Positions 16,452-25,425 are shown, counted from the first letter of the stretch. The stretch is DNA of 37,753 bases from an uncultured Hyphomicrobiales bacterium (GCA_903892675.1 CAITJJ010000125.1:1-37753), one strand, 5' to 3'. Numbers and translations: made by a program. The notes: generated by a model not told the origin, from the letters alone.

Positions 16452-17603
16452 ATGCCAGCCGCACCGCCACTGACCGGGCTGGTGATGATCGAGATGGGCA
16501 CCAGCGTCGCCGCTCCGATCGGCGCGCAAATTCTGGCCGAAATGGGCGTCGAGGTCATCAAGGTGGAAAACCCGCGCGGCGGCGACGATGCCCGCTCCTG
16601 GGGGCCGCCTTTCGTCGATGGCATGGCGCCGACGTTTTACGCCATCAACCGCAACAAGCGGTCGATCACCGTCGATTTCAAGGATCCGGCGCAATGCGCC
16701 GCACTGCGCCGCCTGATTATCGAGCGCGCCGACATCGTGCTGCAGAACTTGCGGCCCGGAGTGGTCGAAAGCTACGGGCTCGATGCCGAAACCTTGCGGG
16801 CCGAGAAGCCATCGCTGATCTATTGCAATCTCTCGGCCTTTGGCAGCGCGGGTCCGCTGAAATCGAAGCCGGGCTACGATCCCTTGCTGCAGGCCTTCGG
16901 CGGCATCATGAGCGTGACCGGTGAGGAGGGCGGCGCGCCGGTGCGCGTCGGGCCCTCGATCGTCGATCAGGGCGCCGGCATGTGGGCCGTCATCGGCATC
17001 CTCGGCGCGCTGCATCGGCGAACGTCGACCGGCGAGGGCTGTATTGTCGCCACGTCGCTCTATGAGACCGCGCTCGGATGGATGACCATGCACACGGCTG
17101 GCTATCTGGCATCGAATCGGGTGCCGCGCCGCATCGGCTCAGAAAACGCCGGTATCGCGCCTTACAAGGCGTTTGAAGCAAACGATGGATGGATTGTCAT
17201 CGCCGCCGGCAATGACGGGCTGTTTGCGCGGTTGGCTGTCGCCCTTTCGTGCCCGGATTGGATCGCCGACGCGCGGTTCGTGACCAATCCCGAGCGCGTC
17301 AAAAATCGCGAAGCGCTCAACGCGCAGGTCGCCGAGGTCGTCAAATCGCAGTCCGTGCAGCACTGGACCGCCAAGCTGGAGGCCGCCGGCGTTCCGCACG
17401 CACCGATGCTGACGCTCGACCAGGTGCTCGCTCATCCGCAGTTCGAAGCGGTCGGCATGTTGCAGCAACCGCCGGCCGGCGATATGCCGCTGCTTGGGCT
17501 GCCGATCCAGTTCGACGGCGAACGCCCGCCGTATCGGAGCCTGCCGCCCGTCTTGGGCGAGGCGAATGCGACGATGATGCCGTTATCGGAGGCCAAAGCA
17601 TGA
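16452..17603 (+). CDS. CaiB/BaiF (family III) CoA-transferase 1
   Basis: This 383-residue enzyme belongs to the family III CoA-transferases, which move CoA between a donor such as succinyl-CoA and a carboxylic acid. Seen motifs are the N-terminal VVIKVENPRGGDDAR-like stretch, NRNKRSITVDFKDP, QNLRPGVVESYGLD, and GPSIVDQGAGMWAV, whose Asp (about residue 168) is the expected acyl-anhydride nucleophile. The ATG at 16452 follows GGAG. Its stop overlaps the start of the hydratase gene (ATGA), so both are translated together. Its neighbours (hydratase, acyl-CoA dehydrogenase, lyase) suggest that it activates the acid degraded by this branch. Confidence 0.9.
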   Translation: MPAAPPLTGLVMIEMGTSVAAPIGAQILAEMGVEVIKVENPRGGDDARSWGPPFVDGMAPTFYAINRNKRSITVDFKDPAQCAALRRLIIERADIVLQNLRPGVVESYGLDAETLRAEKPSLIYCNLSAFGSAGPLKSKPGYDPLLQAFGGIMSVTGEEGGAPVRVGPSIVDQGAGMWAVIGILGALHRRTSTGEGCIVATSLYETALGWMTMHTAGYLASNRVPRRIGSENAGIAPYKAFEANDGWIVIAAGNDGLFARLAVALSCPDWIADARFVTNPERVKNREALNAQVAEVVKSQSVQHWTAKLEAAGVPHAPMLTLDQVLAHPQFEAVGMLQQPPAGDMPLLGLPIQFDGERPPYRSLPPVLGEANATMMPLSEAKA

Positions 17604-18394
17604 AGCCCGTGCTCAAGACAATGCAATTGAGCGAGCCGGAGCCGGGGCTTTGGGTTGTATCTTTCAACCGCCCGGAAGTCCGCAATGCTCTCAACACGGC
17701 GACGTCGGAAGACTTGCGCAGCATTTTTGGTCCGCTTGCCTTCACGCCGGGAGATTTGCGCTGCGTCGTGCTGACGGGCGTCGGCGATCAAGCTTTCAGC
17801 GCCGGTGGCGATTTGAAAGAGCGCCAGGGCATGAGCGACGAGGACTGGCGGCTGCAACACGCGATCATCGAGGAATCGGCCTACGCCATCATGAACGCAA
17901 CGGTGCCGGTGATCGCGGCGGTCAACGGCGTAGCCTTCGGCGGCGGCTGCGAACTGGCGCTCTGCTGCGACTTTATCTACGTATCGAGCACAGCCCGTTT
18001 TGCCTTGCCGGAAGTGACGCGCGGAATCATGCCGGGCGCCGGCGGCACGCAAAACCTGCCGCGCGCCATCGGCGAGCGGCGCGCCAAGGAAATCATGTTG
18101 ACCGGCCGGCCGTTCACGGCGCAGGAGGCCTATGCCTGGGGCATGGTGAACGCGGTGTGTGAGCCGGCCGAACTGATGACGCGGGCGCTAGATACGGCGC
18201 GCACGATCTGCCGTAACGCGCCGATCTCTGTGCGCCAGATCAAGAAAGCCGTTCATCACGGCCTGCAGACCGACCTGACCACTGGGCTGCTGATCGAAGT
18301 GCAGGCCTATGAGCGTACGATCCCGACCGAGGACCGGCGGGAAGGTGTACGTGCCTTCAATGAGAAACGCGCGCCAAATTTCAAGGGGCGATGA
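17600..18394 (+). CDS. Enoyl-CoA hydratase (crotonase) 1
   Basis: The 264-residue protein is a crotonase-fold enzyme with the oxyanion-hole motif AFSAGGDLKER and the signature AVNGVAFGGGCELALCCDF. Both catalytic glutamates of true hydratases are present, in GGGCE and, 20 residues later, in FALPE. It should therefore add water to a 2-enoyl-CoA. It overlaps the upstream CoA-transferase gene by four bases and precedes an acyl-CoA dehydrogenase gene by 26 bp. The exact enoyl-CoA is not evident. The second crotonase in the window lacks the first of these glutamates. Confidence 0.9.
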   Translation: MKPVLKTMQLSEPEPGLWVVSFNRPEVRNALNTATSEDLRSIFGPLAFTPGDLRCVVLTGVGDQAFSAGGDLKERQGMSDEDWRLQHAIIEESAYAIMNATVPVIAAVNGVAFGGGCELALCCDFIYVSSTARFALPEVTRGIMPGAGGTQNLPRAIGERRAKEIMLTGRPFTAQEAYAWGMVNAVCEPAELMTRALDTARTICRNAPISVRQIKKAVHHGLQTDLTTGLLIEVQAYERTIPTEDRREGVRAFNEKRAPNFKGR

Positions 18395-18420
18395 GTGCCG
18401 AGAAAGCCACCGAGTAAACA

Positions 18421-19614
18421 ATGACCGATCGCGAAAAGACCGACTCGCCAATATCCGTCGTCCTGGGCGAGGACTATCCGGAGATCCGCGCCGGGGTGCG
18501 CGCCATCTGCGCCAAATATCCTGGCAAGTATTGGCGCGATCTCGAGGATGAGGACGGCTATGCCGAGGACTTCGTCAACGAGCTGAGCGCGTCCGGCTAC
18601 CTCGGCGCGCTAATCCCGGAAGAATATGGTGGCTCCGGCCTGCCGATTCGCGCCGGCGGCGTCATCCTCGAAGAAATTCATGCGAGCGGCTGTAGCGCCG
18701 GTGCCTGCCACGCGCAGATGTACATGATGGGCACACTGCTGCGGCACGGTAGCGAAGAACAGAAGCGCCGCTATCTGCCGAAGATCGCCACCGGCGACAT
18801 CCGCTTCCAGGCCTTCGGCGTCACCGAGCCGACGACCGGGTCGGACACCACGCAATTGAAGACCAAAGCCGTGCGCGACGGCGATTATTTCATCGTCAAC
18901 GGACAGAAATTGTGGACCTCACGCGCCCACAAGTCCGATCTCATGATGCTGCTGGTGCGGACCACACCGATTGAGGACGTCAAACGGCGGACGGATGGTT
19001 TGTCGGTTTTGCTGGTCGATATGAAGGACGCGGTGGGCAAAGGACTGACGATCCGCCGCCTCGACACCATGATCAATCATCAGACCAACGAGCTGTTCTT
19101 CGACGATCTGCGGGTGCCCGCGGAAAACCTGATCGGCGAGGCCGGGCAGGGGTTCCGCTACATTCTCGACGGCATGAACGCCGAGCGTATCCTGGTCGCC
19201 GGCGAGTCGCTCGGCGACGCGCGCTACTTCATCGAGCGTGCTTCAAAATATGCGGGCGAGCGAATCGTCTTCGGCCGTCCGATCGGACAGAACCAGGGCG
19301 TCCAGTTTCCGATCGCTCGCGCTTACGCCGAGTGGAAGGCCGCAGACATGATCACGCGGGCGGCGGCGGCTCTGTTTGAAGCAGGCGCCCCTTGCGGCGA
19401 GGAGGCCAATACCGCGAAGCTGCTCGCTTCGGAATCCGCCTGGCACGCCGGCGAAGCCTGCATGCAGACCTTCGGCGGCTTTGCCGCAGCGCGTGAATAC
19501 GACATCGAACGCAAATGGCGCGAATGCCGGGTCGCCCAGATCGCGCCGATCTCGACCAATCTCATCCTGGCCTATATTGGCCAGCATGTCCTTGGTATGC
19601 CGCGGTCCTACTGA
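18421..19614 (+). CDS. Acyl-CoA dehydrogenase 1
   Basis: A 397-residue flavoprotein of the acyl-CoA dehydrogenase family, which introduces a 2,3-double bond and passes electrons to ETF. The first signature FGVTEPTTGSDTTQLKTKAV (about residues 132-151) and the FAD-binding QTFGGFAAAREYDIER near the C-terminus are clear; the Glu of REYDIER sits where short-chain members keep the catalytic base. It ends GMPRSY. It is the last gene of the CoA-transferase/hydratase operon and is followed by a hairpin. It resembles the enzyme at 36231, which shares the TTPIE-K block and the GMPKSY end, so the two are paralogues. The substrate is unknown. Confidence 0.92.
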   Translation: MTDREKTDSPISVVLGEDYPEIRAGVRAICAKYPGKYWRDLEDEDGYAEDFVNELSASGYLGALIPEEYGGSGLPIRAGGVILEEIHASGCSAGACHAQMYMMGTLLRHGSEEQKRRYLPKIATGDIRFQAFGVTEPTTGSDTTQLKTKAVRDGDYFIVNGQKLWTSRAHKSDLMMLLVRTTPIEDVKRRTDGLSVLLVDMKDAVGKGLTIRRLDTMINHQTNELFFDDLRVPAENLIGEAGQGFRYILDGMNAERILVAGESLGDARYFIERASKYAGERIVFGRPIGQNQGVQFPIARAYAEWKAADMITRAAAALFEAGAPCGEEANTAKLLASESAWHAGEACMQTFGGFAAAREYDIERKWRECRVAQIAPISTNLILAYIGQHVLGMPRSY

Positions 19615-19638
19615 GAGTTGCCGCTCGTACAAACGCAA

Positions 19639-19664
19639 ACCGCCCGAGCCAAGGCCCGGGCGGT
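19639..19664. terminator. Bidirectional hairpin between convergent genes
   Basis: ACCGCCCG at 19639-19646 pairs with CGGGCGGT at 19657-19664, extended inside by GCC/GGC around an AA loop with one mismatched pair. It lies between the ends of the acyl-CoA dehydrogenase gene and the Bug gene, which converge. There is no U-tract, so strength as a terminator is uncertain, but the position fits a shared transcription stop. Confidence 0.6.
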
Positions 19665-19683
19665 GTCCCCATGGAGCGGTCGA

Positions 19684-20661
19684 TTATTCCGGCAGGATGC
19701 CGAGCGAGGGCATGATCTTGCCCCAACTGTCGAATTCATCACTGACGAGTTGGCCCAATTCTGCCGGTGTGCTGCCGATGGCAACCGCGCCCTGCAACTT
19801 GAGTTGCGCGATGATATTGGGCTGCTTGAGCGCGTCGACTGCCGCCTTATTCAGCTTGTCGACGATGGCCTGTGGCGTTCCCGCCGGCGCGAAGATGCCA
19901 ATCCAGGTTGCCGTCACGACGCCGGGTACTGTTTCGGCAATCGTCGGCACGTCGGGCATATCAGGATCACGTTTGCTCTCCGCGAGCGCGATGATCCGGA
20001 TTGATCCCGCCTTGGCGTGCGGGAGGACCGCCGGCGTGGTGCCGAAGGCGATCGGGACATGACCGGCGATCAGGTCCTGAATGGCCGGCCCGCCGCCGCG
20101 GTAGGGAACATGCAGGATATTGATGCCCGCTTTCAGGTTCAGCAGCTCGCCGGCGATGTGATGCGCCGATCCGATGCCGGCGCTGCCGAAGCTCAGCTTG
20201 CCAGGGTTCTGTTTAGCGTAGGCGATCAACTCCGGCACGGTTTTCACCGGCACCGATGCGTTCACGGCCAAGGCCAGCACGACCGAGGCCGCGTTGGTGA
20301 TGGGGGCGAACGCCGTCTTGGGGTCGAGCGAATAGCTCTTCTGAAAATACTTGTTCATCGTGATCGGCGCATTGACCGTTATCAGCAGCGTGTAACCGTC
20401 GGGCGGGGCGGCAGCCACCATGTTAGTCCCCACAGTTCCGCCCGCGCCGGGGCGATTCTCAACGACGATCGGTTGACCTAACGCGTCGCTCATCGGGCCG
20501 CGGAGAACGCGCGCAATGAAATCGGTGGAGGCGCCGGGCGGATAGGGAGCGATCATCGTGATCGGCCGCGACGGATAGGTTTCCGCAAAAGCCGGCGCTG
20601 AACCGAACGCAGCCGTCGCAACGATGATGGCAGAGAATGTGATGGATCGAACGGCGTGCAT
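19684..20661 (-). CDS. Bug/TctC-type tripartite tricarboxylate transporter substrate-binding protein
   Basis: This 325-residue secreted binding protein starts at the ATG at 20661 behind GGGAGGAA. The signal peptide (FSAIIVATAAFGSAPAFA) ends before ETYPSRPI. The mature N-terminus has the Bug hallmark YPSRPITMIAPYPPGASTDF, then GQPIVVENRPGAGGTVG and GSAGIGSAHHIAGELL. Bug proteins bind carboxylates and often lack adjacent TctA/TctB membrane partners, as here. The region before it carries operators of both families, so its expression may integrate both regulators. Confidence 0.92.
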   Translation of the reverse strand: MHAVRSITFSAIIVATAAFGSAPAFAETYPSRPITMIAPYPPGASTDFIARVLRGPMSDALGQPIVVENRPGAGGTVGTNMVAAAPPDGYTLLITVNAPITMNKYFQKSYSLDPKTAFAPITNAASVVLALAVNASVPVKTVPELIAYAKQNPGKLSFGSAGIGSAHHIAGELLNLKAGINILHVPYRGGGPAIQDLIAGHVPIAFGTTPAVLPHAKAGSIRIIALAESKRDPDMPDVPTIAETVPGVVTATWIGIFAPAGTPQAIVDKLNKAAVDALKQPNIIAQLKLQGAVAIGSTPAELGQLVSDEFDSWGKIMPSLGILPE

Positions 20662-20742
20662 CCTGATTCCTCCCAATTCAAAACACCGGCTCTTTTTAAA
20701 CCCATGGCGATGTTTGATTGCGGCAAATCGTATCAGCCCCGA

Positions 20743-20774
20743 TTGAGCTTTCAATGCTTGCGTTGACTGGTCAA
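20743..20774. promoter_or_regulatory. Tandem family-A operator upstream of the Bug gene
   Basis: TTGAGCTTTCAA (20743) and TTGACTGGTCAA (20763) start exactly 20 bp apart. The second is a palindrome with 5-bp arms and a 2-bp centre, the first has 4-bp arms. They match the sites next to the IclR1 gene and lie 80-115 bp upstream of the Bug start. Confidence 0.6.
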
Positions 20775-20800
20775 ACAAGCAGGTGCTGCCGTCAGTCGAG

Positions 20801-20818
20801 ATTTCGCTATAGCGAAAT
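20801..20818. promoter_or_regulatory. Family-B operator, perfect 18-bp palindrome
   Basis: ATTTCGCTATAGCGAAAT is a perfect 18-bp palindrome and the best example of the family-B site seen in front of six other units. It lies 140 bp upstream of the Bug start and 54 bp beyond the cupin stop. Here no convincing partner is found 20 bp away, unlike the other family-B sites. Confidence 0.7.
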
Positions 20819-20871
20819 GAACGCGTGCGAACGTGACGCCGAGTTAGAAGGAACGTCCCTACCTCGTAATG

Positions 20872-21375
20872 CTACCGAATGTCTGCATTTTGCGCGATCG
20901 CCTTGCCGATGCCGAGCGGCTTGGCATCGATCAGAACGAAGGCGATCCGCGCGCGTTCGGTTCCGCGATTGGCCCATGCGTGCTCCGTGCCCCGCTGCAC
21001 GATGATGTCGCCGGCTTTCAGCTTCACCGTCGATCCCGGCATGTCCATTTCGAGTTCGCCCTCAAGGACGATGGCGTAGTCGATTGTTTCGGTGCGGTGC
21101 ATCAGCGAAGGGCATCCGGGCAGGAGGTCGAGCACCGCGATCCGCGTGCCACCTGCTGGCGGCGTACCGGGCGGCCGCGTGCCCATGTCGTCGATAGATT
21201 CGCCAATACCAATATCGGCCGGCATTTCGTCCGTACCCCAGATCAAGGTGAGGCCAAGGCCTTTCTTGGAATGCCGTGTATGAGGTGAAGCGCCGTCGAT
21301 CAGGACTTTGGGCGCGTTGTCGTCGCCATGCCCGGTCACGACGCGCCGGACCGGCGGATAAATCGTTTCTGTCAT
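20872..21375 (-). CDS. Cupin-domain protein 2
   Basis: The 167-residue protein starts MTETIYPPVRRVVTGHGDDN at 21375 behind GGAGAA. A single cupin barrel spans about residues 80-155: the first motif LPGCPSLMHRTETIDYAIVL is a variant with one histidine, and the second QRGTEHAWANRG supplies another. The reduced metal-ligand set suggests a binding or regulatory cupin rather than a classic dioxygenase, but this is inference. It is the second gene of a minus-strand pair with the thioesterase and lies between the molybdenum hydroxylase and Bug genes. Confidence 0.82.
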   Translation of the reverse strand: MTETIYPPVRRVVTGHGDDNAPKVLIDGASPHTRHSKKGLGLTLIWGTDEMPADIGIGESIDDMGTRPPGTPPAGGTRIAVLDLLPGCPSLMHRTETIDYAIVLEGELEMDMPGSTVKLKAGDIIVQRGTEHAWANRGTERARIAFVLIDAKPLGIGKAIAQNADIR

Positions 21376-21418
21376 CGCATTCTCCGTTCGAAAGGAAGCT
21401 GAAGCGTGCAGCCGTCGC

Positions 21419-21850
21419 CTAGCCGCATTTCTGCTTACTGCCGTGCAACGCGGCGAACTTCTCCGCCTTCGCTTTCAGCCGTTCGCCCGATTTCGACAAA
21501 TCGACGACGAAACGCTTGTGCGAGCCGGTACCGATCGGTTCGATCTCATCCCGGGCGAACACGTCGAAGGAGACCTTGCGGCCATCGACGGCGGTGATCG
21601 TCGCGATGATGTCGACTGACATTCCGATCAGCGTCGGCGCGATATGCCGCAGCACGACTTCCATGCCGACCGAATCCTCGCCGGTCTCGCAATGCTCGAC
21701 CAACAGATCACGGCAGGTGCGTTCGATATCGCGAACGAACATCGGCGTGGCATAGACGCGATTGGCTTGACCGATGATGCCGGTCGCGCGCGCGTCGTCG
21801 ACGGTATAGCGATTGGTCCGCGAAGCACCCGGTCGCAGAGTTGGCTTCAT
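21419..21850 (-). CDS. FlK-like acyl-CoA thioesterase
   Basis: A 143-residue hotdog-fold protein from the ATG at 21850, which follows AGGAG. It resembles the fluoroacetyl-CoA thioesterase FlK group: a threonine in VYATPMFV, a glutamate in VRDIERTC and a histidine in LRHIAPTLIG fall where FlK keeps Thr, Glu and His. It would release a free acid from a CoA thioester or protect CoA pools from a toxic acyl-CoA. The open frame goes to 21892, but the added 14 residues lack support. It diverges from the molybdenum hydroxylase genes and precedes the cupin gene by 43 bp. Confidence 0.8.
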   Translation of the reverse strand: MKPTLRPGASRTNRYTVDDARATGIIGQANRVYATPMFVRDIERTCRDLLVEHCETGEDSVGMEVVLRHIAPTLIGMSVDIIATITAVDGRKVSFDVFARDEIEPIGTGSHKRFVVDLSKSGERLKAKAEKFAALHGSKQKCG

Positions 21851-22006
21851 CAGAGGCTCTCCTATGATACGGTGCGATATGTTCATCGTCACATTGCCTG
21901 TTTGCAGTGTGCCAGCCGTTCAACCGACGAGAAATACAGACCGCGATGAGACGGGGGTCCAAAGCGTCGGGCTGGTCCTTGACTCAAACTATACCGCTTA
22001 TTAGTC

Positions 22007-22044
22007 TTTTCGCATAGGCGATATATGTTTCGCCCGGATGAAAT
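22007..22044. promoter_or_regulatory. Tandem family-B operator upstream of the molybdenum hydroxylase operon
   Basis: TTTTCGCATAGGCGATAT (22007) and GTTTCGCCCGGATGAAAT (22027) match the perfect family-B palindrome in 12 and 11 of 18 positions and start 20 bp apart. They lie in the divergent region between the thioesterase gene and the hydroxylase large-subunit gene and cover the upstream candidate start at 22025, which argues for a later start. Confidence 0.55.
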
Positions 22045-22051
22045 ACAGAAT

Positions 22052-24547
22052 ATGCCAGCCCCCGTGGAGACGCAACTGAAAAGCCAGAAAACGGATGCGG
22101 ATAAGGTGTCGCATGTCGGCGCCGGGGCAGGGCTGCGTTCGTTTCCGCAGATGGTGGGCCGTCTGGAAGACACACGGCTGTTGTCGGGCCGCGGCCGCTA
22201 TATCGACGACATTCCGGTCGGCCCGCAGACGCTGCACGCCGCGATCCTGCGCAGTCCGCATGCCCATGCCTGGATTCGCGGCATCGATCTCGCTCCGGCT
22301 TTGGCGATCGATGGCGTGGTTGCGGCCTATGCGGGCAAGGACCTCGCCGAACTCCTCGATCCGTTTCCCAACATCGTGCGCGCCGCCCCGGCCTATCGCG
22401 CCATGGCGATCGATAAAGTGCGCTACGTCGGCGAACCGGTCGCCGTCGTTCTCGCGCGCGACCGCTATCTGGCAGAAGACGGAATAGGGCAAATATCGGT
22501 CGATTACGAAGCGGTAAAGGCGGTGGTCGACTCAGAGGCTGCCTGCAAGCCCGGCGCACCGCTGTTGCACGACGACTTCGGCTCCAATCTGGTCTGGGAG
22601 CGCAGCTATCGTTACGGCGACCCCGAGCGCGCTTTCGCCGAAGCGGACCAGGTGGTGCGAGTCGACGTCAGCTTTCCAAAATACAATTCTACGCCGCTCG
22701 AAACCTACGGCATCGTGGCGAACTATACGCCCGAGAATGACGGCTATGAGATCCAGGGAAATTTCCAGGGCCCGTTCTCGCTTCTCCCGGTAATGGCGCG
22801 CGCGCTTCGCGTTTCGCCAAGCCGGCTACGGATTATTCTGCCACAAGATGTCGGCGGCAGTTTCGGCATCAAGGCCATGATGTATCCCTATATGGCGATG
22901 ATGGCCGCTTGCGCGCGCATGGCCGGTCGCCCGGTCAAATGGATTGAGGACCGCTCCGAGCATCTGCTGGCCAGCGCCAGCGGGACCGATCGCAAGTCGA
23001 CGCTTGAGGCGGCGATCACAAAGGACGGCCGTATCCTTGGCATTCGCATGAAGCTGTTGGAGAACGTCGGCGCATACTTGCGCGCGCCGGAGCCGTCTTG
23101 CGTGATGCGGTCGCTTACGACTTTCTCAGGCCCGTATCTGATAGAGAACAGCCAAATCGACGCCGCCTGCGTGATGACCAACAAGTTGCCGACCGGGCTC
23201 AACCGCGGCTATGGCGGCCAGCAGTATATGTTTTCGCTGGAGCGCCTTGTCGACCGTGTCGCCAAGGTGACCGGGCTCGACCGCATCGACGTTCGGCGCC
23301 GCAACTTCCTCAAGTCGGATCAGTTTCCCTACCGCACCACGGCGGGCAGCTATTACGACAGCGGCGACTATGAAGGCTGTCTCGCCCGGGCGCTGAGCAT
23401 CGTCAAAGAGCAGGGCTGGGAAGCCGAGAAGGCACGGCTGCAAGCGCTGGGAAAACTTGTCGGGATCGGATTGGCGACTGTAGTCCACTCCGCCGCATCC
23501 AATATAGGATATGTGACGCTGGCACTCGATCCCGAAGACCGGACGCGGCCGGATTATTATGAAAAATCGGGAACGGGCGACTTCGCCCAGGTCGCTTTCG
23601 ATCCGTCCGGGCGCATTCGGGTGCAGATCGGCACTGCCGGCGCCGGCCAGGGGCATGCGACCACGGTCGCGCAGATCGCTGCGCTGGAGCTGGGCGTTGC
23701 GCTCGGGGAAGTCGATGTTGTCGATCACCTCGACACGGCGATTACGCCTTGGGCGATCACCACCGGCACCTACGCCAGCCGGTTCTCTATCGTCGTTGCC
23801 GGCGCCGTTCAGCGCGCTGCCGAGCGCCTCGGTGGAAATATCCGGCGGATTGCGGGACATATCCTTGGCGTCGAGCCGGGCGAACTTGAGCTCACCGATG
23901 GCATGGCGCGCGTGAAGGGCGGCTCCAACAAGTCGATCTCGTTCCGGCAGATCGCCGGCGCCGTGCAATGGAATCGGGCCAGCTTTCCGGATTCGGTCGA
24001 CGTTCAGCTCCAAGTCAGCGAGACCTATGGCGCGCCTAATCTTCATTCGCCCGATTCCGAGAACCGGGTCAACGCGGCGGTGACCTACGGAATCATGGTC
24101 GATCTCGCGATGGTCGAGATCGACCGGCGGACCTTCGTGCCGAAAGTTCTCAAATATATCGCGGTTCACGATGTCGGCCGGCCCATCAATCCGCAGATTA
24201 TCCGCGGCCAGATTGCCGGCGGCATCGTGCAGGGAATTGCCGGCGCGCTCTACGAGCACATCGACTACGATGACAACGGCCAGGCGTTGTCGGCTTCGTT
24301 CATGGATTATCTGTGCCCGACCGCGATGGAAGCGCCGCAGATGACCATCGAACATCACGGCGAGGCGTCGCCATTTTCGGAACTAGGCACCAAAGGCTGC
24401 GGCGAAAACAGCGCCATGTCGGCGCCGGCGGTCATTGCCAGCGCTGTGGACGACGCCCTGGGCGAATTCGGCATCGAGATCAGAGAACTGCCGATTACGC
24501 CGACCAGCATCTGGGCCGGCATTGCAAAAGATCGGTCGCCGGCATGA
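22052..24547 (+). CDS. Xanthine dehydrogenase-family molybdopterin-binding large subunit
   Basis: This protein of 831 residues (840 if the ATG at 22025 is used) is the molybdenum-cofactor subunit of a CoxL/xanthine dehydrogenase-type hydroxylase. Visible landmarks are MVGRLEDTRLLSGRGRYIDD, DVGGSFGIKAMMYP, LNRGYGGQQYMFSLERLVD, GAGQGHATTVAQIAA and the C-terminal GTKGCGENSAMSAPAV with the catalytic glutamate. The AYRCSFR loop of true CO dehydrogenases is absent. Such enzymes insert water-derived oxygen into C-H bonds of N-heterocycles, aldehydes or aryl-CoAs. Its stop overlaps the FAD-subunit start (ATGA). The start is uncertain because a tandem operator covers the first candidate. Confidence 0.92.
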   Translation: MPAPVETQLKSQKTDADKVSHVGAGAGLRSFPQMVGRLEDTRLLSGRGRYIDDIPVGPQTLHAAILRSPHAHAWIRGIDLAPALAIDGVVAAYAGKDLAELLDPFPNIVRAAPAYRAMAIDKVRYVGEPVAVVLARDRYLAEDGIGQISVDYEAVKAVVDSEAACKPGAPLLHDDFGSNLVWERSYRYGDPERAFAEADQVVRVDVSFPKYNSTPLETYGIVANYTPENDGYEIQGNFQGPFSLLPVMARALRVSPSRLRIILPQDVGGSFGIKAMMYPYMAMMAACARMAGRPVKWIEDRSEHLLASASGTDRKSTLEAAITKDGRILGIRMKLLENVGAYLRAPEPSCVMRSLTTFSGPYLIENSQIDAACVMTNKLPTGLNRGYGGQQYMFSLERLVDRVAKVTGLDRIDVRRRNFLKSDQFPYRTTAGSYYDSGDYEGCLARALSIVKEQGWEAEKARLQALGKLVGIGLATVVHSAASNIGYVTLALDPEDRTRPDYYEKSGTGDFAQVAFDPSGRIRVQIGTAGAGQGHATTVAQIAALELGVALGEVDVVDHLDTAITPWAITTGTYASRFSIVVAGAVQRAAERLGGNIRRIAGHILGVEPGELELTDGMARVKGGSNKSISFRQIAGAVQWNRASFPDSVDVQLQVSETYGAPNLHSPDSENRVNAAVTYGIMVDLAMVEIDRRTFVPKVLKYIAVHDVGRPINPQIIRGQIAGGIVQGIAGALYEHIDYDDNGQALSASFMDYLCPTAMEAPQMTIEHHGEASPFSELGTKGCGENSAMSAPAVIASAVDDALGEFGIEIRELPITPTSIWAGIAKDRSPA

Positions 24548-25425
24548 AACCTGCTCCGTTTCTGTACGTCGCCCCCGAAACCGAGGATGAGCTGTTCGCG
24601 TTGATGCGGCAGCACGGCGCGGATGCGCGCCCGCTTGCGGGCGGCCAGAGCCTGGTGCCGATGATGAATTTTCGTGTCGCCGCGCCGATCGTCCTAGTCG
24701 ACATGAACCGGCTGCCGGGTTGGTCTTATTTGCGTCCTTCGGCGGATCATTTGGAGATCGGCGCGCTGACGCGGTACTCGACCATCGAAGATTCGGAGAT
24801 GGTCGGTGCGGATTGGTCCGTCGTCGCGGAGGGCGTGCGGAACATCGCGCATCGCGCCATTCGCAACCGGGGGACCATCGGCGGCAGCATCGCACTGGCC
24901 TATCCGGGCGCCGAATTCCCGCTGCTCTGCGTGGCTTTGAACGCGGTGGTACAGTTGCGCTCGCATCGCGGTGCGCGGGCCGTTCCGGCGCATGAGTTCT
25001 TTGTCGGCGAACTCAGCACGCTGCTTGATGACGATGAGGTGGTTTCCGCCGTCCATATTCCAAGACTTCCGAAAGGTGCGCGCAGCGCATTCTGCGAGGT
25101 CACGCGGCGGCACGGCGACTTTGCCATCGCGGCGAGTGCTGCGGTGCTCGATGTAGATGGCGCTGGAAACATTCGCGGCGCGAATATCGGCGCATCCAGC
25201 GGTACGGGCGAGCCGAAACGTCTGACGACAGCGGAACATGCGCTGGCCGGCCATCGGCCGTCGAAGGATCTGTTTTCCGGCATCGCCCGCGACGCCACGC
25301 GACAACTCGAAATCGGTGGTGATCTCCATTACCCGGCCGAATACCGGCGCGCGGTCCTCGAAGGGACGATCCGCACTGCACTCGAAACCGCGCAAAGCCG
25401 GGCGGAGCATTGTCATGTCGGATGA
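24544..25425 (+). CDS. Molybdenum hydroxylase FAD-binding medium subunit
   Basis: A 293-residue CoxM/XDH-medium-type subunit that carries FAD and relays electrons from the iron-sulfur subunit. The FAD-contacting motifs GGQSLVPMMNFRVAAP (about residues 33-48) and IRNRGTIGGSIALAYPGAEF (about 107-126) are present, followed by the CO_deh_flav_C-type domain. It overlaps the large subunit gene by four bases and the small subunit gene by eleven, so all three are translated as one operon. The ATG at 24544 is the natural start; the frame extends upstream through the previous gene. Confidence 0.93.
   Translation: MKPAPFLYVAPETEDELFALMRQHGADARPLAGGQSLVPMMNFRVAAPIVLVDMNRLPGWSYLRPSADHLEIGALTRYSTIEDSEMVGADWSVVAEGVRNIAHRAIRNRGTIGGSIALAYPGAEFPLLCVALNAVVQLRSHRGARAVPAHEFFVGELSTLLDDDEVVSAVHIPRLPKGARSAFCEVTRRHGDFAIAASAAVLDVDGAGNIRGANIGASSGTGEPKRLTTAEHALAGHRPSKDLFSGIARDATRQLEIGGDLHYPAEYRRAVLEGTIRTALETAQSRAEHCHVG

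Noticed and set aside
20713-20729. Possible extra family-A half-site TTTGAT before CGGCAAATC
   Set aside because: It does not fit the 12-bp spacing of the other sites and is not in 20-bp register with the pair at 20743/20763.
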